Part shown: piece by piece, positions 54,404-63,670 of the stretch
Position numbering within the stretch: position 1 is the first letter of the stretch
Layout: every line of letters begins with the position of its first letter
Source of the DNA: Shewanella mangrovisoli
GTDB lineage: Bacteria > Pseudomonadota > Gammaproteobacteria > Enterobacterales > Shewanellaceae
Assembly (NCBI RefSeq): GCF_019457635.1
Contig: NZ_CP080412.1
Span: forward strand, 3,100,001 to 3,164,000
DNA length: 64,000 nt
Direction of reading: 5' to 3'
Notes under the pieces: generated by a model
Told to the model about the DNA's origin: nothing
Seen by the model: the letters and a program-made list of their open reading frames with translations, nothing else
Database searches by the model: none
Translations under genes and position numbers: made by a program

Positions 54404-56437
54404 TTACTGCTTCAGCGCCATCACATTATCGAGGGCGAATATGGGTAATTTACCCGCTGGAGTAAAGTGAAACACTTGGCCATAAAAGGCTAACTCGGTT
54501 TCTAAACCGGCGGCTTTATGCTCAGGCGTTCGCCCCTCGTCGGAATCATCACCATAGTCGATATAGGCCGTCGGCACGCCTTTGGCTTTGAGCGCCTCAT
54601 AAATTTGTCGCGACTGCGCCGTTGGCACTATCTTGTTTCTCAAGCCTTGGAAAATCAGCAGGGGTTCATTCAAGCCATCTAAGTGATTGAGTGGCGATAA
54701 CTCGCGATAGCGTTGCTTCATCTCGGGATAAGGGCCAATAAGCTGATCTAAATAGCCAGATTCAAACTTATGCGTACCCTTAGCGAGCTGCTCAAAATCG
54801 CTGATCCCCTCGTAGCTCACCCCCGCTTGAAACACATCATAAAACGCCAAGGAGGACATGACGGTTAAACCGCCAGCGCTGATCCCGCGAATCGCCAGTT
54901 TATTGGCATCGACCCAGCCCTTAGCCACTAAATACTTGGCCGCATTGACCGCATCTTCCACATCGCTTTCCCCCCATTTGCCATACAGGCTCTGGCGATA
55001 GGCGCGGCCAAAACCACTGCTGCCACGGAAGTTTAAATCCAACACGGCAAAGCCACGGCTGGTCCAGAATTGGATCTCACTGCGATAGGCAAGTGAAGCG
55101 CGCGCCGTCGGCCCGCCGTGTAACATCACGATAAGCGGCGGCCTGGTGTCGTGGGGCGCGATGTAATTGGGATTCACCGGACCATAAAAATAACCATAGG
55201 CCTGCTGATTTTTACCCGTCGCGAAGGCGATATTTTTCGCCCGCGACACGTAATTCGGGTCAAGATTCGGCAGCGCAGGGGCATAGACTAACTCAGTGCC
55301 ACGGCCGACAACTCGATAAATGCCCTTCTCTGGTGTCGCCTTAGCGCCGACAAAATAAACCCCATCTTCGCCCTTCACCACCTGAGTAATCTCAGCAAAA
55401 TCAACGGCAAGTGATTCAGTCAATCCCGAATCTAAGTGCATTCGCAGCAATGCCGCTCGATTACCTTCGACATAGCTGGCTATCAAGGTCGAGGCATTTT
55501 CGAAGGCGTAGTTATGATTGCCTAAGCGCCAATCGGGCACGGCAAACTCGGCATTTTTACTCAGCACTGGCACTAAAGTTTGTTGTGGCGTCACGCGGTA
55601 AATGTTCCACCAGTTACTGAGATCGGACACCACATATAAGTTGCCATCGGGGCCGAATAAGGGCTGAGTCACCGAAGAATCTTTGGGCGTATTCACCTTA
55701 CGAATATTTTTTAACTGGCCCTTACGATCAAGATCCCCAAGCCAAAGCACGCTGTTATCCCAAGGCATATAGGGATGTTCCCAAGTGATCCACGCCAATT
55801 GCGTGTTATCGGGGGAAATTGTGGGGGAAGCAATAAAGTCATGGCCAGTGACGAAGGTATCGCCTTCACCGGCAAAGTTAAGATTGATGGTCACTAGGCT
55901 GGCTTTAGGTTCGCCGCCCTGACGGTGGTCTTCACGCACACAAATAATCCGTGAGCCCTTGGGGTACGCGACACAATCGGCATGGCGGGTGCCATTGGGA
56001 GTTAACGGCAATGGCGGTTGATTCGGGGCGAAACGATAAAACAGCTGATCCTGCAATTTGGTAGCAAACAAGCTCTGACCTATGCCTAAGAATGCGGCGC
56101 CGCCATACTCATGCACGGTAGATCTGACATTAAAATCGGGGGGAACCACTTCGGTCACTTTGCCAAGGCCATCGAGGCGTTTAATGCCAACTTTGCCCTG
56201 TGCACTGCCACTGGATTCGGCAAAATAAATCGCGTCGCCAACGCTTTGCAGCTCGGCAATATCATCGGCCTGTTCAAACACCTCGGCCGCAGACAAGGGT
56301 GATTGCCAGCTGCCATAGGGTGCCACTTTAATATCGCCATTTTCCTTGGCGGGTAAATCCTGTGTATCCGTACGCTCACACCCGCCCAGCAGCAAAACTG
56401 CACTCAGCAGATACGGTAAATAGCGTCCTAACCCCAT
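54404..56437 (-). CDS. S9-family (prolyl oligopeptidase-like) lipoprotein, catalytic residues altered
   Basis: A 677-aa envelope protein. The signal sequence ends in the lipobox LLGGC. The N-terminal 370 residues form a beta-propeller-like region and the C-terminal half an alpha/beta-hydrolase domain. The nucleophile elbow RGISAGGLTV is intact (Ser520). Where S9 peptidases carry the catalytic Asp (GLxDxxVP) it reads GLRNKIVP with Asn601. Where the His is expected (xxHGF) the aligned residue is Asp633 in DSDEGR. The protein may be inactive or use other residues. GGGGAA lies four bases before ATG 56437; the frame opens with TTG at 56458. Confidence 0.85.
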   Translation of the reverse strand: MGLGRYLPYLLSAVLLLGGCERTDTQDLPAKENGDIKVAPYGSWQSPLSAAEVFEQADDIAELQSVGDAIYFAESSGSAQGKVGIKRLDGLGKVTEVVPPDFNVRSTVHEYGGAAFLGIGQSLFATKLQDQLFYRFAPNQPPLPLTPNGTRHADCVAYPKGSRIICVREDHRQGGEPKASLVTINLNFAGEGDTFVTGHDFIASPTISPDNTQLAWITWEHPYMPWDNSVLWLGDLDRKGQLKNIRKVNTPKDSSVTQPLFGPDGNLYVVSDLSNWWNIYRVTPQQTLVPVLSKNAEFAVPDWRLGNHNYAFENASTLIASYVEGNRAALLRMHLDSGLTESLAVDFAEITQVVKGEDGVYFVGAKATPEKGIYRVVGRGTELVYAPALPNLDPNYVSRAKNIAFATGKNQQAYGYFYGPVNPNYIAPHDTRPPLIVMLHGGPTARASLAYRSEIQFWTSRGFAVLDLNFRGSSGFGRAYRQSLYGKWGESDVEDAVNAAKYLVAKGWVDANKLAIRGISAGGLTVMSSLAFYDVFQAGVSYEGISDFEQLAKGTHKFESGYLDQLIGPYPEMKQRYRELSPLNHLDGLNEPLLIFQGLRNKIVPTAQSRQIYEALKAKGVPTAYIDYGDDSDEGRTPEHKAAGLETELAFYGQVFHFTPAGKLPIFALDNVMALKQ

Positions 56438-56495
56438 TGTATTCCCCAAGTTTGCCAACTAAACAAACCGAAATATGCCACTGCCCTTTGCGGGC

Positions 56496-56738
56496 TTATT
56501 TTTTTACTTTTTTGATAAACCACTTGATGACATTGGCCTGCTGCACTTGCGTGAGACCAAAGTAAATACAAATCCAAGGCGATAGCAGAAAAAACCACGG
56601 GATCACCTCGACCGAACGACCTGTGAAGAGAAGAAAGAAGAAGCCGCCGTAGATCACTATGACACCTAAGACACCGACGATTAACATCATGCGCTTAGTG
56701 ATTTTTTCAAGCCAAAGGGCCTTATCCTGCCATGACAT
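56496..56738 (-). CDS. Small two-helix membrane protein
   Basis: An 80-aa protein with two hydrophobic helices (about residues 16-38 and 43-61) between charged ends (MSWQDKALWLEKITKRM and IKKVKK). Function unknown. It sits between the peptidase and the valine cluster with GGAG about 12 bases before the ATG. The size and topology are those of many conserved small inner-membrane proteins. Confidence 0.65.
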   Translation of the reverse strand: MSWQDKALWLEKITKRMMLIVGVLGVIVIYGGFFFLLFTGRSVEVIPWFFLLSPWICIYFGLTQVQQANVIKWFIKKVKK

Positions 56739-56894
56739 TCAGATAATCAACTCCATCACTATAATGTCAACCCTATTTGTAAAGTTATGTAAAAAAAGTG
56801 GAGTGCGATTGTTGAAGGATAGCCAGTAAATGTCAACTCCGATCCACCGTTGTGCGGCGCGAAAATCGTCCGCCACACACAAATCTTTACCCAA

Positions 56895-56920
56895 TAAAAA
56901 ACCGAGCAAATGCTCGGTTT
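56895..56920 (-). terminator. Terminator of the valine degradation operon
   Basis: Stem AAACCGAGC / GCTCGGTTT with a four-base loop, followed on the minus strand by TTTTT, 26 bp past the SDR stop codon. Confidence 0.9.
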
Positions 56921-56945
56921 TGTTTAATATCAATAAGATACCATA

Positions 56946-57704
56946 TTACAGACGGATACCGCCATCCACTTCAAAGACACGACCATTTACATAATCGTTT
57001 TCAATGATAAAGCGTACGGTAGAAGCTATCTCCTCCGCTTGGCCTAAACGACCAACGGGCACGAGCTTCTCTAAACGCTCAAGCGCTTCTGGCTTCATCG
57101 CTGCCGTCATTTCAGTTGCAATCACCCCAGGTGCTACCGCTGCGCTACGGATATTGTAACGGGCTAACTCTTTTGCCCAGCCCACAGACATGGCCGCCAC
57201 ACCCGCTTTAGAGGCTGCGTAGTTAGATTGGCCGACGTTACCCGCTTTGGCGAGGCTAGAAATGTTGACAATCACCCCAGCTTGACCCGATTCGATCATC
57301 GCCGCAGCTGCCTCACGGCCACAGAGGAAGGTGCCAGTCAGGTTAACATTGATCACCGATTGGAATTGGTCGAATGACATACGGTCAGTCACTTTGCCGT
57401 CTTTCGCTTTGACTAACATGCCATCGCGCAGGATGCCGGCATTATTCACTAATACGTTGATTTGACCGAAATCTTCCAATATGTAAGCAAAACCTGCGAC
57501 CACATCTTCTTCGTCGGTAATATCTAACGCATAACCTTGGACTTCGGTGGCTGAGCCTAAATCGGCACAGGCGCGCTCGAGTTTCTCTTGATCTACATCG
57601 ATCAGCGCCAACTTAGCGCCCGCCTGCGCAAAATTGTGCGCCATTGCTAAGCCTAAACCACCCGCGCCGCCAGTGATGACGACAACCTTATCTTTTAAAT
57701 CCAT
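56946..57704 (-). CDS. SDR-family 3-hydroxyacyl-CoA-type dehydrogenase
   Basis: A 252-aa short-chain dehydrogenase with the cofactor loop TGGAGGLG, NNAG, the Ser in VNISS, and the active Tyr and Lys in YAASKAG. An Asp after the second strand (LIDVD) indicates NAD(H). It is the last gene of the valine/isobutyrate cluster. Its role there is probably oxidation of a hydroxyacyl-CoA, perhaps from the isoleucine branch; the exact substrate is inferred. AGGGAT precedes the ATG. Confidence 0.88.
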   Translation of the reverse strand: MDLKDKVVVITGGAGGLGLAMAHNFAQAGAKLALIDVDQEKLERACADLGSATEVQGYALDITDEEDVVAGFAYILEDFGQINVLVNNAGILRDGMLVKAKDGKVTDRMSFDQFQSVINVNLTGTFLCGREAAAAMIESGQAGVIVNISSLAKAGNVGQSNYAASKAGVAAMSVGWAKELARYNIRSAAVAPGVIATEMTAAMKPEALERLEKLVPVGRLGQAEEIASTVRFIIENDYVNGRVFEVDGGIRL

Positions 57705-57723
57705 CTGGTTATCCCTTGTTTAT

Positions 57724-58626
57724 CTATTTTTTAAGTGGTGCAAATTGTTCAAAAATACTGGAGAAGTCTCGACGACCATTGCCTTGTCTTGCATGATTCA
57801 CATACAAGCTGCGCGCGAGTGAGCCCATGGGTGTACTCGAATTGCTCAATAATGCTGCTTCTTGAGAGAGGCCGAGATCTTTAACCATCAAATCTACCAT
57901 AAAGCCGCCCTGATAGCCCTTAGAAGAAGGCACATTCTCCATTACGCCCGGGCAAGGATTGTACTTCTCTAAGGTCCAGTTACCGCCGCTACTGACCTTC
58001 ATAATGTCCGACAGCACTTTAGGATCGAGACCATGGTCAATCCCCATTTGCAATGCCTCAGAAGTACCCACCATCAACACAGATAGCAGCATGTTGTTGC
58101 AGATTTTAGCGACCTGACCGGCACCAGCGCCGCCCGCATGGAAGATATTCTTGCCCATGGCATTGAGCACAGGTTGCGCACGTTCGAAGGCGATATCCGA
58201 GCCACCACAGATAAAGGTCAAGGTGCCCGCCGCCGCGCCCGCGGTACCACCCGATACTGGCGCATCGATAAATTCGATACCACTCTTAGCCGCTTCGGCC
58301 GCCACCAATTGGGCGCTTTGGGCATCAATGGTCGAGCAATCAATCAGCAAGGTATCGCCAGCGACAACGTCGAGTAGGCCTTTCTCGCTACCATTGCCTA
58401 AGTATAAGTTTCGGACATGCTTGCCCGCGGGCAGCATAGTGATCACCACATTGGCTCCCGCCGCTGCGCCGCATGCCGTGCTCGACACTAAGGCGCCTTG
58501 GTCGGCCAAGGCTTGCATGGCGGCTGGCACTAAGTCGAAGACACGTACCGTCATGCCCGCTTTTAATAAATTGGCCGCCATTGGGCCGCCCATATTACCT
58601 AAACCGATAAATGCTACTGTACTCAT
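57724..58626 (-). CDS. mmsB: MmsB, 3-hydroxyisobutyrate dehydrogenase
   Basis: A 300-aa NAD-dependent enzyme of valine breakdown that oxidises 3-hydroxyisobutyrate to methylmalonate semialdehyde. It starts with the Rossmann loop FIGLGNMGGPMAANLLKAG. The substrate-binding DAPVSGGTAGAAAGTL is intact. The catalytic Lys should lie in GQVAKICNNMLL. It lies 20 bp before the SDR gene and 100 bp after HIBCH. CAGGAG precedes the start. Confidence 0.95.
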   Translation of the reverse strand: MSTVAFIGLGNMGGPMAANLLKAGMTVRVFDLVPAAMQALADQGALVSSTACGAAAGANVVITMLPAGKHVRNLYLGNGSEKGLLDVVAGDTLLIDCSTIDAQSAQLVAAEAAKSGIEFIDAPVSGGTAGAAAGTLTFICGGSDIAFERAQPVLNAMGKNIFHAGGAGAGQVAKICNNMLLSVLMVGTSEALQMGIDHGLDPKVLSDIMKVSSGGNWTLEKYNPCPGVMENVPSSKGYQGGFMVDLMVKDLGLSQEAALLSNSSTPMGSLARSLYVNHARQGNGRRDFSSIFEQFAPLKK

Positions 58627-58726
58627 GCCATCACTCCTGTGTTCTGGTGTTTTTATAATTCCAGATAGTTGTTATTCCAGACAAAAATGGCAGGTAAAGC
58701 ACTCGCTTTACCTGCCATCGATTGGC

Positions 58727-59878
58727 TTAGCTTAATTGGCTTAAGGGATGTTCCTCTCCCCAAGGTGAGGTCAAAATGTCCTCGATAACGCTGTTTGGCA
58801 CAGATTGCACATCGGCAAATTGCCATTTGGGCTGTCTGTCTTTATCGATCAGCAGTGCCCGTACGCCTTCACAGAAATCGCCCTTAGCGCAGGTGTTAAC
58901 GCTGACGGTTAATTCCCATTTAAAACATTGCGCTAGGCTGAGTTTGGTGCCGAGTTGCGTTTGGATATAGGCCAAATGCCAACTGATAGGGCTGCCCGCG
59001 AGCATGGTCGCACAGGCTTTATTTAACCAGGCTTCTTCGGTGCTTAAGGTTGACATACGGCTGACGATATCCGTCAAGCTGCCCGCCATCAGTCGGTCGA
59101 TCATCTCTTGACTCTCGGCCAGTAAACTATCGCCCTTAGGGATGTCCACTTGGTTCGACAGTTCGTTGATCATAGAGTCGAGTCTTTGATGGTTCAGCGC
59201 TGGCGTATCGCTCCAATCGAGGGTCGCCATGGCATCGAACATCAGCTCTTTGTCGTCACGATTCAGATAATGATCGGCAAGGCCAACGTAACAGGCATCG
59301 GCGGCGTTCATTTGATAGGCCGTTAGCCCTAAAAACAGCCCCATTTTGCCCGGCATGCGGTTGAGGAAATAGCTGCCGCCCACATCGGGATAAAGCCCAA
59401 TGGTGACTTCGGGCATGGCGATACGGGAGGTTTCAGTCACGACTCTATGACTCGCGCCCGCCATCAGACCCAGACCACCGCCCATCACTATGCCATCACC
59501 CCATACCAGCACAGGTTTGCCATAGGTATGCAGTAGATAATCGAGACGATATTCTTCTTCGAAGAAGACTTTAGCGACCTCAGTCACTTGTCCCTTAGCG
59601 GCAACAGACGCGTGATATAACGCCCGCACATCGCCACCCGCACAAAACGCCTTTTCTCCGCTACCATCGAGTACCACACAGGCGATTAACGGATCTTTTT
59701 TCCACAAATTGAGCTGCACCGTCATGGCTCGAACCATATCGAGATCCAAGGCGTTGAGGGCTTTTTCAACATTGAGCGTCACCACCCCAACTAATTTACC
59801 CGAGGCGGTGGCTAAGGTTTGAAAAACCACATTTTGTGTGGTGGACGTGTGTGCAGCCTTATCTACTAAATGTGTCAT
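58727..59878 (-). CDS. 3-hydroxyisobutyryl-CoA hydrolase (HIBCH-like)
   Basis: A 383-aa crotonase-fold hydrolase that frees 3-hydroxyisobutyrate from CoA. The oxyanion strand GDGIVMGGGLGLMAGASHRV and the catalytic-Glu segment MPEVTIGLYPDVGGSYFL are the HIBCH signatures. The chosen ATG (59878) overlaps the enoyl-CoA hydratase stop codon as TAATG. A TTG/ATG five codons further upstream is less likely. Fourth gene of the visible operon counted from the thiolase, excluding that gene. Confidence 0.92.
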   Translation of the reverse strand: MTHLVDKAAHTSTTQNVVFQTLATASGKLVGVVTLNVEKALNALDLDMVRAMTVQLNLWKKDPLIACVVLDGSGEKAFCAGGDVRALYHASVAAKGQVTEVAKVFFEEEYRLDYLLHTYGKPVLVWGDGIVMGGGLGLMAGASHRVVTETSRIAMPEVTIGLYPDVGGSYFLNRMPGKMGLFLGLTAYQMNAADACYVGLADHYLNRDDKELMFDAMATLDWSDTPALNHQRLDSMINELSNQVDIPKGDSLLAESQEMIDRLMAGSLTDIVSRMSTLSTEEAWLNKACATMLAGSPISWHLAYIQTQLGTKLSLAQCFKWELTVSVNTCAKGDFCEGVRALLIDKDRQPKWQFADVQSVPNSVIEDILTSPWGEEHPLSQLS

Positions 59879-60651
59879 TAGCGGTTCTTCCAATCAGCTT
59901 TACGTTTTTCCAAAAACGCGTTCACGCCTTCGGCCTGATCTTCAGTATCGAACAATCCGACAAACAGTTCACGCTCTATCGGTAAGGCTTGGCTGCGCGG
60001 CATTTGACGCCCTGCTTGGATGAGTGTCTTACAGGCGGTGACGCTGCTTGGGCTCTGATTCGCCACTTTAGCGGCCAGTGCAATCGCCGCATTTAAGGCT
60101 TCACCCGTTCTGACCACTTCCTCGACTAAACGCAAATTCAGCGCTTGGGCGGCATTCACACGCTCACCGCAGAGGATCATCCGCTTCGCCCAACCTTCGC
60201 CCACTAAAGCGGTCAGGTTTTGGGTACCGCCCGCACAGGGCAGCAGGCCAACGGTGGCCTCAGGCAGTGCCATCACGGCTTGGGTCTCGGCAATACGAAT
60301 ATCGCAAGCCAGCGCGACTTCTAAGCCACCGCCCATGGCATAACCGTTAATGGCGGCAATCGACACGCCGCGGAACTGGCTTAAGGTTTCAAATGCTTCG
60401 CCAAAGTGTTTTGCCATGCTCGCCGCATTGCCCTTATCACCGTCGCTAAACAGTTTTAAATCGGCACCCGCGGAGAAAAACTTGTTGCCCTCGCCAGTTA
60501 ATACCAGCGCATAAATGTCCTTGTTGGCATTAAGCTCCAGCACTTTGGCCTTGAGCGCCTGCAAACTCTGGGCGGTCCAAGTGTTGGCCGGCGGATTGTT
60601 CATCGTCAGAATGGCCGTGTGGCCTTCGATACGCTCAACTAAATAGTCCAT
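59878..60651 (-). CDS. Enoyl-CoA hydratase
   Basis: A 257-aa crotonase-fold enzyme that hydrates methacrylyl-CoA (and probably similar enoyl-CoAs) in valine breakdown. The oxyanion loop AGADLKLF, GYAMGGGLEVALACDIRIAE and the LPEATVGLLPCAGGTQNL segment with the catalytic Glu are present; the second catalytic position (Cys/Gly in LLPCAGG) resembles classical hydratases. The stop codon overlaps the HIBCH start (TAATG). Confidence 0.92.
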   Translation of the reverse strand: MDYLVERIEGHTAILTMNNPPANTWTAQSLQALKAKVLELNANKDIYALVLTGEGNKFFSAGADLKLFSDGDKGNAASMAKHFGEAFETLSQFRGVSIAAINGYAMGGGLEVALACDIRIAETQAVMALPEATVGLLPCAGGTQNLTALVGEGWAKRMILCGERVNAAQALNLRLVEEVVRTGEALNAAIALAAKVANQSPSSVTACKTLIQAGRQMPRSQALPIERELFVGLFDTEDQAEGVNAFLEKRKADWKNR

Positions 60652-60715
60652 CTGTTTCGGCTCCCTTATATTTCCAATCGGTTATCGCCAAATCCTACAG
60701 TCCCATCAGGACAGC

Positions 60716-61873
60716 TTAAAGGATTTGTCCGGCATTTTCGTCGAGTAAACGACGGGCGATAATGAGGCGCATAATCTCGTTAGTGCCCTCTAAAATCTGA
60801 TGTACGCGAACATCACGGAAGTGACGCTCTAAAGGGTACTCCCTGATATAACCATATCCGCCATGAATTTGCAGCGCGGCATCACAAACTTGGAAGCCCA
60901 CATCGGTGGCAAAACGCTTAGCCATCGCGCAATAGGCGGTCGCTTCTGGGTCGCCACTGTCGAGTTTAAAGGCGGCCAGACGCACCATTTGCCGCGCGGC
61001 CACTAATTCGGTCGCCATATCGGCGAGCTTAAATTGCAGCGCTTGGAAGGCTGCCAGCGGCTTACCAAATTGCTGACGCTCATTCATATACTGAGTCGCA
61101 CGCTCAAGAGCCGCCTGCGCCGTACCGACAGAGCAAGTGGCGATATTGATACGACCACCGTCTAAACCTTTCATCGCAAAGGTAAAGCCTTGGCCTTCTT
61201 CGCCGAGCAGGTTCGCAACGGGCACGCGCACGTTATCGAAGGTAACTAAACGCGTCGGCTGCGCGTTCCAGCCCATCTTATCTTCGGCCTTGCCATAGAT
61301 AATGCCTTCACTGTCGGCAGGAATGGCAATCGCGGAAATCCCCTTTGGCCCAGCTTGGCCAGTGCGGCACATTACGACTAAAAGCTCAGTTGAACCGGCG
61401 CCCGAGATAAACATCTTAGAGCCTGATACTACGTATTCATCACCCTCACGCACCGCTTTGGTTTGCAGTGATGCCGCATCCGAGCCCGCTCCGGGCTCAG
61501 TTAAGCAGTAAGACGCCAGCATTTGACCCGTGGTCAAGGGCTCTGACCAAGCTTGACGCAGCGTCTCTGTGCCCCAAGTGGTGACCATCCAAGTGGCCAT
61601 ATTGTGAATGGTCAGCATAGCCGTTGTGGCTGTACAGCCTTTCGATAGCTCTTCGAAAATAATCGAGGCATCTAAACGCGACAGGCCCATGCCACCTTCC
61701 GATTCGGGGGAATACAGGGAGCAGAAACCCAGCTCACCGGCTTTTTGGATCACATCCTTAGGGAAATGATGTTCTTCGTCCCATTTGGCGGCAAAGGGGG
61801 CGAGTTCATCCGCCGCGAACTGGCGAGCCAGATCGGCAAATTGGCGTTGGTCTTCGTTGAAATTAAAATCCAT
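60716..61873 (-). CDS. Acyl-CoA dehydrogenase (isobutyryl-CoA type)
   Basis: A 385-aa FAD enzyme of the short/branched-chain acyl-CoA dehydrogenase family that makes the 2,3-double bond in isobutyryl-CoA. The FAD- and substrate-binding segments CLTEPGAGSDAASLQT and FISGAGSTELLVVMC are intact. The catalytic Glu lies in QILEGTNEIMRLI at the C-terminus. The adjacency to mmsA, mmsB and HIBCH supports isobutyryl-CoA as substrate. GGAG precedes the ATG. Confidence 0.93.
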   Translation of the reverse strand: MDFNFNEDQRQFADLARQFAADELAPFAAKWDEEHHFPKDVIQKAGELGFCSLYSPESEGGMGLSRLDASIIFEELSKGCTATTAMLTIHNMATWMVTTWGTETLRQAWSEPLTTGQMLASYCLTEPGAGSDAASLQTKAVREGDEYVVSGSKMFISGAGSTELLVVMCRTGQAGPKGISAIAIPADSEGIIYGKAEDKMGWNAQPTRLVTFDNVRVPVANLLGEEGQGFTFAMKGLDGGRINIATCSVGTAQAALERATQYMNERQQFGKPLAAFQALQFKLADMATELVAARQMVRLAAFKLDSGDPEATAYCAMAKRFATDVGFQVCDAALQIHGGYGYIREYPLERHFRDVRVHQILEGTNEIMRLIIARRLLDENAGQIL

Positions 61874-62035
61874 TTGGCTCTCCTATGACTCTTTGGCCAT
61901 TTCTTTTCGTCAATATCTTTTGCGTAATACACAGTGAATTTATCGGCAGCCTTATCATCAATGGGCGCCAACTGCGACACGTTTAGACTGAATCACCTGC
62001 CGTTTCACAATGCGTTGAAACTGTTTTTAAACCGC

Positions 62036-63535
62036 TTAGCGCAAGTTAATGCTCATATTTGGACCTGCGGCCACGGCAATGTCCGACTCGAACCAGCGAG
62101 AGGTAATGGTCTTAGTTTCAGTGTAGAAACGTACCGCTTGCTTACCGTAAGCGTGTTGGTCGCCGTAGAAACTGCCCTTCCAACCCGTGAATGAGAAGAA
62201 TGGTAATGGCACAGGGATAGGCACGTTGATACCGACTTGGCCGACTTCGATTTCGTGTTGATATTTACGGGCGGCGGCGCCACTTGCGGTAAAGATAGAG
62301 GTACCGTTACCGTATGGGCTGGCGTTAACCAGTTCGATGGCCTCTTCTAATGAATCGGACTCCATACAGCAAAGCACAGGGCCAAAGATTTCTTCTTTGT
62401 AGATGCTCATATCGGTCGTGACCTTAGTGAACATGGTTGGCCCGACCCAGTTACCCGACTCGAAACCTGCCACGCTAAAATCGCTACCATCGAGTAAACA
62501 CTCTGCGCCCTCTTCCTTACCTTGGGCGATAAGTTTAAGCACGCGCGCTTTAGCGGCTGGGCTGATCAGCGGGCCGTAACCGGCTTCTTTATCGTCCCAT
62601 AAACCTGGGCGAACCTTAGCTAGGGCTTCTTTAAGCTCAGGGATCCACTCTTTGGCCGCGCCAACAAATACCGCGACCGAAATCGCCATACAGCGTTGCC
62701 CCGCTGCGCCAACTGATGCGCCAACTAGGTTGTTGATCACTTGCTGCTTATTCGCATCAGGCATGATCACGCAGTGGTTTTTCGCCCCAGCAAAGGCTTG
62801 CACGCGTTTTAAGTTATCGGTACCGGTTTTGTAGATATATTGACCGACTGCCACAGAGCCGACGAAGGAAATGGCTTTCACCGCAGGATCGGCCAGCAGG
62901 ATATCGACCGCGGTTTTATCACCATGCACCAGTTGTAATACGCCCTTTGGCGCGCCCGCTTCGACAAACAGCTCAACTAAGCGCTGCGGCGTCATTGGGT
63001 CTTGCTCAGATGGCTTTAGGATGAAAGTGTTACCGCAGGCAATCGCCAGTGGGAACATCCACAATGGGATCATCGCCGGGAAGTTAAACGGCGTGATGCC
63101 CGCACACACCCCCAGAGGCTGAGTGTAGCTGTAGGTATCGATTGAACGCGCGACGTTCTCAACGGTTTCGCCCATCAATAATGAGGCAATGTTGCAGGCA
63201 TGTTCTGCCACTTCAATTCCGCGCCACACATCGCCCTTAGCATCTTCAAAGGTTTTGCCCGTTTCTTTGGCAAGGATAGTCGCCAGTTCGTCGTGGTGTT
63301 CTTTAAGTAAGTGTTGGTAGCGCAACATGACACGGGCACGCTCAGACACGGGCACTTCTTTCCACGTCTTAAAAGCCGCCTTGGCACTGGCAATGGCTGC
63401 GTGCACTTCATCGGCCGTAGCGCTGTTGATAAGGGCGATTGGCTCGTTATTGGCAGGATTGGTCACCACGATTTGTAATGTTCCTGTGCCTGTGGTGAAT
63501 TCGCCATCGATGTAATGCTTAACTTGTGTGGTCAT
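62036..63535 (-). CDS. mmsA: MmsA, methylmalonate-semialdehyde dehydrogenase (CoA-acylating)
   Basis: A 499-aa aldehyde dehydrogenase that converts methylmalonate semialdehyde, NAD+ and CoA to propionyl-CoA. It shows the [19 protein letters not shown] segment, the nucleotide loop [12 protein letters not shown], and the catalytic Cys in [11 protein letters not shown]. The C-terminal [19 protein letters not shown] is typical of MmsA. An AAGGATTG site precedes the ATG. It lies second in the operon after the thiolase, with a 163-bp gap before the acyl-CoA dehydrogenase. Confidence 0.96.
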   Translation of the reverse strand: MTTQVKHYIDGEFTTGTGTLQIVVTNPANNEPIALINSATADEVHAAIASAKAAFKTWKEVPVSERARVMLRYQHLLKEHHDELATILAKETGKTFEDAKGDVWRGIEVAEHACNIASLLMGETVENVARSIDTYSYTQPLGVCAGITPFNFPAMIPLWMFPLAIACGNTFILKPSEQDPMTPQRLVELFVEAGAPKGVLQLVHGDKTAVDILLADPAVKAISFVGSVAVGQYIYKTGTDNLKRVQAFAGAKNHCVIMPDANKQQVINNLVGASVGAAGQRCMAISVAVFVGAAKEWIPELKEALAKVRPGLWDDKEAGYGPLISPAAKARVLKLIAQGKEEGAECLLDGSDFSVAGFESGNWVGPTMFTKVTTDMSIYKEEIFGPVLCCMESDSLEEAIELVNASPYGNGTSIFTASGAAARKYQHEIEVGQVGINVPIPVPLPFFSFTGWKGSFYGDQHAYGKQAVRFYTETKTITSRWFESDIAVAAGPNMSINLR

Positions 63536-63670
63536 GTTGCAATCCTTTTCCTTGTTTAGGGTCGAGCTGACGGTGCGATATTATGTTTATCCTCAGCGGG
63601 ATGTTTGCCCTTGCCAGCTCAGTCTTGGTCTTGTTGATTGTTTTGCCGTTATTCGCGATTAAGCCTTTGA

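Noticed and set aside
56739..56933. 64-codon minus-strand frame between the small membrane protein and the SDR gene
   Set aside because: It begins within the terminator hairpin and lacks a ribosome site or similarity.
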